DNA of 64,000 bases from Eggerthia catenaformis OT 569 = DSM 20559 (lineage in GTDB: Bacteria; Bacillota_I; Bacilli_A; Erysipelotrichales; Coprobacillaceae): NCBI RefSeq assembly GCF_000340375.1, contig NZ_KB446648.1:105284-169283 (forward strand), written 5' to 3'. The notes under the pieces were generated by a model, which was not told where the DNA came from, ran no database searches, and saw nothing but the letters and a program-made list of their open reading frames with translations. Below are positions 8,530 to 17,102 of the stretch, in pieces. Position 1 is the first letter of the stretch, and each line of letters starts with the position of its first letter. The position numbers and the translations under genes were made by a program.

Positions 8530-10381
8530 GTGTGCCGAAGATATTTATTCTCATTTAGGTGGGAAAGAGAATATTGCTTCAGCTGCACACTGTGCTACTC
8601 GTTTACGTCTTGCGATTGTTGACAGTAGTAAAGTAGACGAAAAAGCACTGGAAAATGTAGAAGGCGTAAAAGGCGTATTTACTTCTAATGGTCAGCTTCA
8701 GCTGATTATTGGAACCGGTACAGTCAACAAGGTTTATGATGAGTTTTTATCTATTACCGGATTAACTGCTGCATCCAAGGATGATGTAAAAGCGGCAGCA
8801 GCAGCGAATATGTCATTACCAAAAAGACTGGTTAAGTCTTTAGGTGATGTATTTGTACCTATTTTGCCGGCAATCGTTGCATCAGGTTTATTAATGGGTA
8901 TTGTAGAAGCTTTAGGTAAGGCAGTTCCGGGTTTCTCAAAAACTGACTGGTATTTATTCTTAGATATGGTTGCGAATACGGCATTTGCTTATTTACCCGT
9001 TATTGTTGCAATCAGTGCTGCCAGAGTATTTGGCGGTAATATTTTCTTAGGTGCTGTTGTTGGTTTAGCAATGATTCATTCATCATTGAAGAATGGCTGG
9101 AGTGCGGCGGAAGGATATAATGTATGGTATTTGTTTGGTCATATTAAGATTGGCAACTATACATTAGGTCAGATTAATGTTCTAGGATATCAGGGACATG
9201 TTATTCCGATTATGATTGCAGTCTGGGTAATGTGTCGTATTGAATCATGGCTACATAAACATGTGCCGGAAATGCTTGATTTATTTATCACTCCATTAAC
9301 AACAGTATTTGTTACATTATTATTAACATTTACTATTATCGGTCCTCTTTTCTCAACAGCTGAAACATATGTTTTAGCTGCTGCAAGATGGCTGATTACA
9401 ATTGGTTATGGTATAGGTGCTTTAGTGATGGGAGCTATTTACCCGGTTACTGTTGTAATGGGATTACATCATATGTATAACGTTATTGAAGCGGGATTGC
9501 TGGCAAGCAAAGAGTTCAATAATTTAAATATCTGGATGCCAATTGCATCAGCAGCTAACTTTGCACAGTTTGGTGCTTGTTTAGCAGTAGGTATTAAAGC
9601 TAAGTCAAAAAGAACAAAAGCAATTGCAATTCCATCATCAATTTCTGCAGCTTTAGGTATTACTGAACCGGCAATTTTTGGTGTTAATATGCGATTCACT
9701 AAGCCATTTATTTGCGGTATGATTGGCGGAGCCGTCGGTGCTATGTTCGGATCATGGGTTGGACTTGGAGCAGGTGCTTATGGAGTTACCGGTATTCCCG
9801 GCTATTTAACAATTAATAATCCAATAACTTATACTATTTTACTCGCTATTTCAGGAACTATTGCTTTTGTTTTAACAAGTATGGTATGGAAAGAAAATCC
9901 TGATGATATTGAACGTGAAAAGAAACTGGAGATGCCGATAACTGCTCCTATAGAAGCTGTTATTCATACAGAGGACGGTGAAGTTATTCAGCCTGTTAAT
10001 GGCGAAGTTATTACTGCCGGCGATATTCCTGATCCAATGTTTGCAGCAGAAAATATGGGACCTGGTGTAGGTATTAAACCGTCAGACGGTAATGTCTTTG
10101 CTCCATTTGAAGGAGAAGTTATTATGACTTTCCCAACATTCCATGCTATTGGGTTAAGAAGCACAAATGGATTAGAAGTTCTTATTCATGTAGGTGTTGA
10201 TACTGTGAATATGCAAGGGGAAGGCTTTGAATGCTTAGTAAAGCAGGGAGATAAGGTCACAGCCGGACAAAAAATTCTGACATTTGATATAGATAAGATT
10301 GAAGAAGCCGGTTATTCAAGTGTTGTTATTGTGGTTCTTACAAACGGTGCTAGTTATAAGACAGTTAATAAATTAATTTAA
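8510..10381 (+). CDS. PTS sugar transporter EIIBCA, sucrose/trehalose family
   Basis: A 623-residue single-chain permease of the glucose-sucrose PTS superfamily. The amino EIIB domain has the phospho-accepting Cys28 in HCATRLR. The central EIIC domain (about residues 100-460) has around ten membrane segments and the family run GLHHMYN. The carboxyl EIIA domain of Glc type carries His545 (HAIGLRS) and the phosphorylated His560 (IHVGVDTV). It imports and phosphorylates a disaccharide using HPr, encoded here at 43175. Sucrose is favoured by the neighbouring amylosucrase-like enzyme and fructokinase. It is the last gene of the operon and is followed by a strong terminator. Confidence 0.92.
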   Translation: MALNYRKCAEDIYSHLGGKENIASAAHCATRLRLAIVDSSKVDEKALENVEGVKGVFTSNGQLQLIIGTGTVNKVYDEFLSITGLTAASKDDVKAAAAANMSLPKRLVKSLGDVFVPILPAIVASGLLMGIVEALGKAVPGFSKTDWYLFLDMVANTAFAYLPVIVAISAARVFGGNIFLGAVVGLAMIHSSLKNGWSAAEGYNVWYLFGHIKIGNYTLGQINVLGYQGHVIPIMIAVWVMCRIESWLHKHVPEMLDLFITPLTTVFVTLLLTFTIIGPLFSTAETYVLAAARWLITIGYGIGALVMGAIYPVTVVMGLHHMYNVIEAGLLASKEFNNLNIWMPIASAANFAQFGACLAVGIKAKSKRTKAIAIPSSISAALGITEPAIFGVNMRFTKPFICGMIGGAVGAMFGSWVGLGAGAYGVTGIPGYLTINNPITYTILLAISGTIAFVLTSMVWKENPDDIEREKKLEMPITAPIEAVIHTEDGEVIQPVNGEVITAGDIPDPMFAAENMGPGVGIKPSDGNVFAPFEGEVIMTFPTFHAIGLRSTNGLEVLIHVGVDTVNMQGEGFECLVKQGDKVTAGQKILTFDIDKIEEAGYSSVVIVVLTNGASYKTVNKLI

Positions 10382-10395
10382 GAAAATTATATTTG

Positions 10396-10425
10396 ATACC
10401 GGAGATATTTATCTCCGGTATTTTT
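10396..10425 (+). terminator. Rho-independent terminator of the sugar operon
   Basis: Eleven-base perfect arms (ATACCGGAGAT) enclose a four-base loop and are followed by five T residues, 15 bases after the PTS stop codon. Confidence 0.9.
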
Positions 10426-10528
10426 ATGTAACTTCAGTAATCACAGTTTTTACTGAATTGAAAGAATTCTCATTGATTTAAGATAAGGTTCTAAAGAAAT
10501 CAGAATAGAATGTGAAAGTATCATTAAT

Positions 10529-10574
10529 AAATAAGACGGTTTCATGGAGGTCAGTACATGAATCCGTCTTATTT
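10529..10574 (-). terminator. Long hairpin terminator of the lacI-family gene
   Basis: AAATAAGACGG pairs with CCGTCTTATTT, and the stem continues after a mismatch through TCATG/CATGA. The arm overlaps the last codons and stop of the repressor gene. A T-rich stretch follows on the minus strand. Confidence 0.75.
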
Positions 10575-11579
10575 ATAATCTTTATTTATATTTTTAACAC
10601 TATGTCCTTCAATAAAGACATAATCAATACGTATTTCATTATTTACATCTTTTTCTTCTACCAGATCAATAACAGCTTTAGCGGCACAGCATCCTGCTTC
10701 TTCATTTTCAAAACGAATTGTTGTTAGATCAGGAGTAATCAGTTCAGAAGCTTCATAACCGCCAAAAGCAATTAAAGAAACATCATCAGGTACTTTATAT
10801 CCTCTTGATATAAGAACCTTATAACATGCTAATGCCTGATTATCAGTACTGGCAATAATAACAGTGGGGAGCTGATGTTTATCTAAATAGTGTGATATTT
10901 TAGAAACAGTATAGTCAAAAGAGAATGTTGATTCAACAAACTGAATATCATCTATTTTCATATCATTTAAAGCGTCATATATTCCCTGTTTTCTAATAAC
11001 ACCAACAGCTTCATCTTTACTATTAACACCTACAACAAGAATATTTTTATGACCATGATCAGCAACATATTTACCAATATCATATCCCGCATTATAATCA
11101 TCATAAATAATAGATATATTATTTTTATAGCTTTGACCTAATAAGACTACTGGAATATTAAGATCAGCAAATAATTTCTGATGAGCCATGGTTAAATGAG
11201 TTGCCAGTAAGATAATGCCATCTACATTAAGTTTGGAGAAATTCTGAATAGACTTTAATTCTCTTAATTCATCATGATTTGTATTAACGATATAAGACAT
11301 ATATCCTTCATTTCTTAAATATTCATCCATACTCATAATCATTCTGGAAGATGTGATAGAATCGAGAGCAGGTGTAATAATTCCAATAACGTTTGTTTTC
11401 TTTGCCTTAAGCATTTGAGCAATTACATTAGGCTCATAATGATATTTATCAATAACTGCTTTTATTTTCTCAGCAGTTTCTTTTTTTATATAACCGCCAT
11501 TAAAATATCTGGAAACAGTACTTTTTCCTACACCGGCCATTTTTGCAATATCAAGCATTGTCAGTTTAGATTCAGCCAC
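10569..11579 (-). CDS. LacI-family transcriptional repressor
   Basis: A 336-residue regulator with a LacI-type helix-turn-helix at about residues 7-30 (MLDIAKMAGVGKSTVSRYFN), a hinge helix region (NVIAQMLKAKKTNVIG) and a periplasmic-binding-protein-like effector domain. The GTG at 11579 was chosen because AGAGGTGAG lies at good spacing; an earlier GTG at 11588 would sit inside that site. It is convergent with the sugar operon. It most likely binds the AACCG-core sites at 4222 and 4283 and is released by a sugar or sugar phosphate. A TATAAT box lies upstream, but the -35 is poor. Effector identity is unknown. Confidence 0.9.
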   Translation of the reverse strand: MAESKLTMLDIAKMAGVGKSTVSRYFNGGYIKKETAEKIKAVIDKYHYEPNVIAQMLKAKKTNVIGIITPALDSITSSRMIMSMDEYLRNEGYMSYIVNTNHDELRELKSIQNFSKLNVDGIILLATHLTMAHQKLFADLNIPVVLLGQSYKNNISIIYDDYNAGYDIGKYVADHGHKNILVVGVNSKDEAVGVIRKQGIYDALNDMKIDDIQFVESTFSFDYTVSKISHYLDKHQLPTVIIASTDNQALACYKVLISRGYKVPDDVSLIAFGGYEASELITPDLTTIRFENEEAGCCAAKAVIDLVEEKDVNNEIRIDYVFIEGHSVKNINKDYK

Positions 11580-11625
11580 TACTCTCACCTCTTTTTTTGA
11601 TTATATCATAATTTCTTGGGTATTA

Positions 11626-11651
11626 AAAGATGCCGGATATCCGGCATCTTT
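11626..11651 (-). terminator. Terminator of the pilus operon
   Basis: A 26-base perfect palindrome made of AAAGATGCCGGAT and its complement follows the FctB-like gene. It has T runs on both sides and could also insulate the repressor promoter. Confidence 0.8.
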
Positions 11652-11666
11652 AATCAAATCATTCTA

Positions 11667-12284
11667 TTAACAGCAGCTTTTTTTCTTATGGCCGCTATGA
11701 AGCTGATAGATAATATATAAAGCACTTATTGCCAGTAAAAACCATCCGTAAATATGACTACTGTCTCCGGTATTAATCTTAGGAGATGACGGAGGAGTAT
11801 TAGGAATGAATGGAGGCTTATAGGTATGAGTAAAGATAAACTTATCAGATTTTTCATTTGGATCATTCTGATTATGTCCAAAATACTGATAAACAAAACC
11901 GCCCTTGCCATCATTCATCACTCTTATAGTAACAATATATACTCTCTTATCAAGTGTGAAATAAGGCTTATTTTCAGCTGTCTGCGAAATAATATACTGA
12001 TAATCGCCTGGCTTCGTAAAATTTATAGAACCGAATGTCTTCGTTTCTTCTTTAATATTATTAAAAGTTAAAGAATTATCAGAAGGCAATGGTGCATGAT
12101 TAACAGCTTTTAAAGTAACAGTGGTAGTAATCGATGGAGCATTCTCTCCTTTAACACTAACACTAACCGGTATTTTAGGACTTATATTAAGATCACCAAG
12201 TGCATGAACGTTGGAAATAAACCCTGTGCTTAATAGAGTGACTGAGAGAATAAACATACTTAATAAATGCAGTTTTCTTTTCAT
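11667..12284 (-). CDS. FctB-like basal/minor pilin with cell-wall sorting signal
   Basis: A 205-residue secreted protein with a signal peptide (residues 1 to about 28, cleaved near VHA). One pilin domain of FctA/Spy0128 type follows, with FTKPGDYQYIISQ and FTHTYK, the latter giving the usual isopeptide Asn region. A proline-rich stretch follows (about 157-168). The sorting signal consists of PKINTG (168-173), a membrane helix (178-194) and a basic tail ending KKKSCC. The PKINTG motif is a divergent LPXTG. The start has AGGAGGG at good spacing. As last gene of an FCT-3-like operon, small and with a proline-rich tail, it matches the wall-anchoring basal pilin FctB in position and size. The two terminal cysteines are odd. 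Confidence 0.8.
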   Translation of the reverse strand: MKRKLHLLSMFILSVTLLSTGFISNVHALGDLNISPKIPVSVSVKGENAPSITTTVTLKAVNHAPLPSDNSLTFNNIKEETKTFGSINFTKPGDYQYIISQTAENKPYFTLDKRVYIVTIRVMNDGKGGFVYQYFGHNQNDPNEKSDKFIFTHTYKPPFIPNTPPSSPKINTGDSSHIYGWFLLAISALYIIYQLHSGHKKKSCC

Positions 12285-12293
12285 GTTTCCCTC

Positions 12294-13019
12294 CTATCTT
12301 ATCATTTTACCAAATAACAGTATTCTTCCATTTGTTACTGCATCCTGACAGGTAGATAGAGCAATAACTTTATCATTATTATTAATATTAATATTCTGAT
12401 ATTGAATACTGTGCTTTTTAATATAATTTAATCTCTGATTTATAGATCCTTTAGTTGTATTATAAATAAGTACATTGGCAGCATCACATTGTATACAGGC
12501 GAAGAACTGAATATTATACTTTGTCTTATTCTTTAGAAATAAAGTACCGGTCTTGTGACTGTTAAAGTAAGACTTATCTGTAAATTCAGTAATATCACCA
12601 AACATAGCACCATTTTCCATATGATGGCCAAAAACAACATTATAAGGATCAGAAAAATCAGGTTTATTTAAAGAGTTAAGAAATATTGCTCCGGATAATT
12701 GAAAGTTACCATAAACATTCTTATTAATGTATTCCAGATTATTTTTACATTTCACAATCGGATAATCAATATGAGTCTTATCAACTGTTAGCCATGCAAT
12801 AACATCAGAATTGATATTAATAAGTCCTTCTAAAGTCTCTTTATGATCATCTGTAGGTTTATATTGTAATAATCTTTCAGAAGCAAAGGCACTTTTATTA
12901 ATACTGTAGTTATCATATAAAGAATATGTTCCATAAAGCAGCATACACAATGCCAGCAATAAAGAAATATGTCTTATAAAAGCATCGCCTCTGCGTGCCC
13001 ATTTAGCAATACTATCCAT
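12294..13019 (-). CDS. Class B pilus-polymerising sortase (SrtC of FCT type)
   Basis: A 241-residue membrane-anchored transpeptidase with one amino-terminal helix (about 17-36). Catalytic residues are His132 in GHHM, Cys224 in LSTC and Arg232 in GRILLF, the spacing of class B sortases. It lacks the carboxyl membrane helix of class C pilin sortases. In the streptococcal FCT-3 region the pilin polymerase is likewise a class B enzyme sitting between fctA and fctB, as here. It should cleave the IPTG motif of the backbone pilin and join subunits through a lysine. It lies eight bases after the fctA-like gene and has a weak ribosome site. Confidence 0.9.
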   Translation of the reverse strand: MDSIAKWARRGDAFIRHISLLLALCMLLYGTYSLYDNYSINKSAFASERLLQYKPTDDHKETLEGLININSDVIAWLTVDKTHIDYPIVKCKNNLEYINKNVYGNFQLSGAIFLNSLNKPDFSDPYNVVFGHHMENGAMFGDITEFTDKSYFNSHKTGTLFLKNKTKYNIQFFACIQCDAANVLIYNTTKGSINQRLNYIKKHSIQYQNININNNDKVIALSTCQDAVTNGRILLFGKMIR

Positions 13020-13027
13020 GTTGAATT

Positions 13028-14011
13028 TTATAATTCAGAGCGATCTCTTCTCTTATTAAATACTGCAAAGATTACTCCGGCAGCAGCCGCTAATAATATA
13101 TATGGAAGATAAGTCATAATAATACCTGTAGGAATATCTGAATTCTTCTCATTAATAACTGTGATTTCTTTGTTTTGATTAACTACAGTACCGGTATTCA
13201 CTCTATCTGTTGTAGTATAGCCATCACTCGAATAATCATCTTCAGTGATAGTATATTTATCAGATTTAGATAAACCGGTAATTGTGAATGATTCATTATC
13301 CGCTAATTCGAATGTAGTTGAAGATTTTGATTGTACCTCGCCCTTCTTTTCATTGCCTTGATAGATTGCATACATTTCACCTTCTGCACCATCTATTCTG
13401 ATAGTAAACTTAAACTTTTTGGAATAATCGGCAATATTACCTTTAACAGATTTCTTAACAGTCAATTCATTAACACCATCAATTCCTCTTTTATAAGTAT
13501 TTGTGAAAATACCTTCATCCTTAGTATTGTTATCATTAACAAAAGCATAGCTATAAGCATGTTTACTAGTATCAACAAATACATCAAAATGTTTAGAAGA
13601 AGTATCATATTTTATGCCTTCATAGCCGGAATTAACTTCTGTAATTTTATATCTGTATCTGCCCGGTTTTGTAAATACACTTTCATTAATCTTTAATGTT
13701 GCAGTATCAGTAAGATTTAAAGTAGTTTTACCAATATCATCAGCTTTAGGAACTGACTTGATTTCATTATCAGTAAATGTTACACCGCCAGCCGGACCGG
13801 CATAAATCTTACCGTCATTTGAAGCTATTCCGGGCTCCACCTGGAACGTAAAAGTAGTATTAGGAGCAAAATCTCTAGCTTCTTTTTCGATTACTTTTTT
13901 TATTGTAACATTCTTTGGAACATCTTGTGCTGCACTTACATTCATTATAGGAGCTGCCATAGAGAATATCATACCGGCAGCAATCATTGATTTAAAAACT
14001 TTATTCTTCAT
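13028..14011 (-). CDS. FctA-like backbone pilin with two isopeptide domains
   Basis: A 327-residue pilin precursor. The signal peptide is residues 1 to about 28 (NVSAAQD). Domain 1 starts with VTIKKVIEKEAR and ends with FTNTYKRG; domain 2 starts LTVKKSVKG and ends VINEK. Each shows Lys, an acidic ITE and Asn in the order used for intramolecular isopeptide bonds in Spy0128-type pilins. The sorting signal is IPTG, a membrane helix and a basic tail, close to the E/QVPTG of streptococcal FctA. The ATG at 14011 has GGGG eight bases upstream; a longer in-frame reading into the preceding gene is a shadow. It should form the pilus shaft. Confidence 0.88.
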   Translation of the reverse strand: MKNKVFKSMIAAGMIFSMAAPIMNVSAAQDVPKNVTIKKVIEKEARDFAPNTTFTFQVEPGIASNDGKIYAGPAGGVTFTDNEIKSVPKADDIGKTTLNLTDTATLKINESVFTKPGRYRYKITEVNSGYEGIKYDTSSKHFDVFVDTSKHAYSYAFVNDNNTKDEGIFTNTYKRGIDGVNELTVKKSVKGNIADYSKKFKFTIRIDGAEGEMYAIYQGNEKKGEVQSKSSTTFELADNESFTITGLSKSDKYTITEDDYSSDGYTTTDRVNTGTVVNQNKEITVINEKNSDIPTGIIMTYLPYILLAAAAGVIFAVFNKRRDRSEL

Positions 14012-14030
14012 AATTTTATCCCCATTCTTT

Positions 14031-14588
14031 CTAAATATTTGTTCTTCTAACAACTGTAATAACCTTTCCTTTAATTTCAGCTTTATTAACCGGTCCAAAA
14101 TATCTGCTATCTCTTGAACCTTCACGATAGTCACATAGTATAAAATATTGATCTTTTTTTAATGTCAAAGGATATCGAACATCGCTTTTATAGATACCGG
14201 TTTTATAGAAGATATTATTTTCAGTTACAATACTGTCATTAACAATAAGACGCTGATCTTTGCTAAAGCTCAATTTATCACCGCTCTTAGCAACAATTCT
14301 GCCGACATATTGAGTATTATTTTTAGTAAATACAACAACGTTTGAACTGCTATATTTCTTATCAAGGCGATAATAGAATAATAAATCTCCAACACCTATT
14401 TTAGGAAACATATCATTGTTTTTCATTGTTTCAATTCCAAAAATATATCCAAAGAGCGTGCTTAGAATTATTATCAAGAGAATAAGCTTAATGAGAAAAG
14501 ACTTTATATCGCCGATATTTCTTAACCTTATTCTTCTTTGTCTGATAATACCTAAAGGAGTATTATCTATTTCTTTTACTTTTGTCAT
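14031..14588 (-). CDS. SipA-like, catalytically dead signal peptidase of pilus assembly
   Basis: A 185-residue membrane protein of the type I signal peptidase fold with one amino helix (about 30-50) and the S26 boxes. The catalytic Ser of the SMxP box is replaced by Asp59 (NDMFP), and the general-base Lys of the KRV box by Gly96 (VGRIV). Box E is present as GSRDSRYFGPV. The same Asp/Gly replacement is known for Streptococcus pyogenes SipA, which is required for pilus assembly without being a peptidase. The gene lies directly before the backbone pilin, as sipA does in FCT-3. It probably acts as an assembly chaperone with the sortase. Confidence 0.88.
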   Translation of the reverse strand: MTKVKEIDNTPLGIIRQRRIRLRNIGDIKSFLIKLILLIIILSTLFGYIFGIETMKNNDMFPKIGVGDLLFYYRLDKKYSSSNVVVFTKNNTQYVGRIVAKSGDKLSFSKDQRLIVNDSIVTENNIFYKTGIYKSDVRYPLTLKKDQYFILCDYREGSRDSRYFGPVNKAEIKGKVITVVRRTNI

Positions 14589-14589
14589 C

Positions 14590-14802
14590 TTATTTCTTTA
14601 ATAATCTTTCGATTGTTGCGTCTTTTTCTTCGAGCAATGCGTTACTCTTGTCAAGGAGGCTTTGATAAGCTTTCTCATATTCTTTTTCTAATAAATCAAG
14701 CTTATGCCAGACATCTTCTTCATCTATTCCATTAATAAGTTTCTTTTTAAACTTGAGATCTTTTAAATAATTAGAAATATTTTCTAAATCACCTTTAATC
14801 AT
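14590..14802 (-). CDS. Small coiled-coil protein of the pilus operon
   Basis: This 70-residue cytoplasmic protein is unrecognised. It has no signal peptide or membrane helix. From about residue 25 it is rich in Glu, Lys and Leu with a heptad-like pattern (VWHKLDLLEKEYEKAY), predicting a coiled coil. It overlaps the adhesin stop by eight bases and ends one base before the sipA-like gene, so translation is coupled to both. The short gap spacing and intact frame argue for a real gene. A cytoplasmic scaffold or adaptor linking pilus secretion to another process is possible, but nothing in the sequence proves it. Confidence 0.8.
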   Translation of the reverse strand: MIKGDLENISNYLKDLKFKKKLINGIDEEDVWHKLDLLEKEYEKAYQSLLDKSNALLEEKDATIERLLKK

Positions 14803-17098
14803 TTATCTTTTTCCTTCTCATGGACATAAGAACAATCATTAATACACCTGTACCTAATAAAATAATATAGCTACGACTATCTGATTTTACACCTGTAGGT
14901 GTAAGAATTTCTTTATTGTTGATGATTTCTATAGAATCATCGCCTGTTTTATCCTTGTCAGTTATAGATAATACACCATCTTTATCACTTCCATTATAAG
15001 AAATAATATAGCCATCATCTTCAACTGACTGATCTTCTTTTACTATATACTTTGTTCCAATAGGGAGTTTCTCAATATAAATGTTTTGACCATCCCTAAG
15101 ACTTATTGATGACTGACCTTGAGCATTAAATGTAAGCGTGCCTGACTTAGATCCGCTATATTGATAAGATCCGGTAATCGGTTTATTGTTTTTATCTTTT
15201 AAAGTAATATTAATAGTGAAATCTTTAGAGGCATCTCCCATATTGCCGGTAACGGTTTTAGAAATTCTTAATCCGGGCTTTTCTCTGTTTGTAACTAAGA
15301 CCGGACTATCAGGATCTCCTTGTCTGATTTTAAAGGTATTTTGATCAGAAGCTTTGTGAATCTCTATTTCATTATCATAAACTTTGATAGTAGATTCATA
15401 TAATTTGAAATCATAATTATCTTCAGTAACACTATAAGTATCCTCTAAACGAAGATTAGTCATTACCTTTCTTTCACCTGCTTTAAGTTTATAAGTTATA
15501 TCATATCCTCTATCACTAGTAACATGAATATTGTAAACCTTATTATTGTCCTGAGCAGCCGTTTTCTCTTTTCCGTTTTTATCAATAAGTTTCTTCTCTA
15601 CTATCAGAAGTATCGGATCAACAGCCGGAATATCAAAGTCACCCTTATCCGATGAAAGTATTTTATCTGTACCGTTAACGTCTTTATAACTGACATCTGT
15701 CTTGCCGTTAGTTTTATAGGTTTTATTCTGGACTATTGGCTGATCTTTATTAATAAGAGCCAGAATATCATCATTAATATTAATTCTATAAGTCATCTTG
15801 GCAAAGCGGTATGTAATACCGTCAATTTCAGCTGTTTTCTCTAAAGTTCCGGTATCCCAGCTGATTTTCTTATTTGCATAAGACTGAGTACCTTGAGATA
15901 TATGAATATTGGAAACTTCACCAATAGGAATCTCAAAACCTGTACCCATAGGATCTGAAACTTTTACATTTTTCATAGCACTTAGTATCTTTCCGGCAAT
16001 ACCTGTAAAAACGGTTTCAAGCTGTTCCGGTGTCTTATTACGCTCATAAGTAGAACTTGAACTGGCAACCTTTCCTAAGACATAATCTCCATTGCTGCCA
16101 TTAGATACCTGCAAGCCGATAGAATAAACCTGCATCTTCTTATCTTTTTTAGCAAATCCTGATTCATTGATTGTTGAATTGGCATGACTTTCTAAGACAA
16201 GATAGCCTTTTTCCGAATGATTGAAGCCGCTATTAGGATCATAATATCTTTTATGAACCGGATGACTGCCGCTAGATTCAGTAGAATAAGAACCTGCACC
16301 GAAACCTGTTCTTGTACCATAACGATAACTGTCGGGAGTTAAATCATGGGCATTTCCTTCATTCTGATGTGAGATATAAGCGTAGCCGGAATGATCACCT
16401 ATTCGTATACTATTGTTACTATTTTGTGCATATGCGTACTCTACATTAACATTCTTAAGATCATAATTATTAATATTAGCATTTATAGATGTACTAAAAG
16501 TAGGCTCACCATCTGATAGTAAAACAATATATTTATGATCAGCGTGAGAATTATTTAGAATCTTTCTAGCTTCATATAAGCCTCCCTGAGTATACGTTCC
16601 TCCATTTGCTGACAAGCTGCTAATCTTCTGCTTTAATACTGAACCATTGGATGTTAAAGCCTGATCAACAGAAACATTACTTTCAAAAGAAACAAGAGAT
16701 ACTCTAGTATTACCGGAATTACCATCAGGCAATACTATATCAACAAACTTATTGGCAGCAGCTATAGCTTTAGCCATTCTTGAGTTCTCTTTCATACTGC
16801 CGGACTTATCAATCACGAGAACAACATCAGATGTTTCTTTGACATCTCTGGCAGTCATATACAGTGAGATATCCCAAGTATTTACCATACCGCTAACCGG
16901 ATTTGCATCTTTAAAGACAGCTGTTTTTCCCGGCATAAGATTCTTATTCTTAATTTTCTGTTTTTCAGCTTCCGTCAGCGTGCCGGCACTAGGTACAGCA
17001 GGATCTTTAGCTTTTACCTGCTTACCAATAAGACTAAAACATAAAGCAAAGCTAAATAATAGTGACAATGTTTTTCTTATCTTACTTTTGCTTTTCAT
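14795..17098 (-). CDS. von Willebrand factor A tip adhesin of the pilus
   Basis: A 767-residue surface protein. A signal peptide (to about residue 31) leads to a vWA domain with a complete MIDAS: DKSGSM gives Asp97, Ser99 and Ser101, with the Thr in GTYTQGG and Asp in LLSDGEP. Downstream are Cna-B/isopeptide-like domains (LRLEDTYSVTEDNY; KTVTGNMGDASKDF). The sorting signal LTPTG (732-736) precedes a membrane helix and a basic tail. The first of two adjacent ATGs is only two bases from GGAGG, so I use the second, at 17098. As first gene of the operon it parallels Cpa or RrgA-type tip adhesins. The ligand is unknown. Confidence 0.88.
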   Translation of the reverse strand: MKSKSKIRKTLSLLFSFALCFSLIGKQVKAKDPAVPSAGTLTEAEKQKIKNKNLMPGKTAVFKDANPVSGMVNTWDISLYMTARDVKETSDVVLVIDKSGSMKENSRMAKAIAAANKFVDIVLPDGNSGNTRVSLVSFESNVSVDQALTSNGSVLKQKISSLSANGGTYTQGGLYEARKILNNSHADHKYIVLLSDGEPTFSTSINANINNYDLKNVNVEYAYAQNSNNSIRIGDHSGYAYISHQNEGNAHDLTPDSYRYGTRTGFGAGSYSTESSGSHPVHKRYYDPNSGFNHSEKGYLVLESHANSTINESGFAKKDKKMQVYSIGLQVSNGSNGDYVLGKVASSSSTYERNKTPEQLETVFTGIAGKILSAMKNVKVSDPMGTGFEIPIGEVSNIHISQGTQSYANKKISWDTGTLEKTAEIDGITYRFAKMTYRININDDILALINKDQPIVQNKTYKTNGKTDVSYKDVNGTDKILSSDKGDFDIPAVDPILLIVEKKLIDKNGKEKTAAQDNNKVYNIHVTSDRGYDITYKLKAGERKVMTNLRLEDTYSVTEDNYDFKLYESTIKVYDNEIEIHKASDQNTFKIRQGDPDSPVLVTNREKPGLRISKTVTGNMGDASKDFTINITLKDKNNKPITGSYQYSGSKSGTLTFNAQGQSSISLRDGQNIYIEKLPIGTKYIVKEDQSVEDDGYIISYNGSDKDGVLSITDKDKTGDDSIEIINNKEILTPTGVKSDSRSYIILLGTGVLMIVLMSMRRKKIND

Positions 17099-17102
17099 CA
17101 TG

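Noticed and set aside
13331-13696. Plus-strand frame of 121 codons opposite the backbone pilin
   Set aside because: The pilin on the minus strand has clear domains and a sorting signal; the opposite frame is hydrophobic noise without a start signal.
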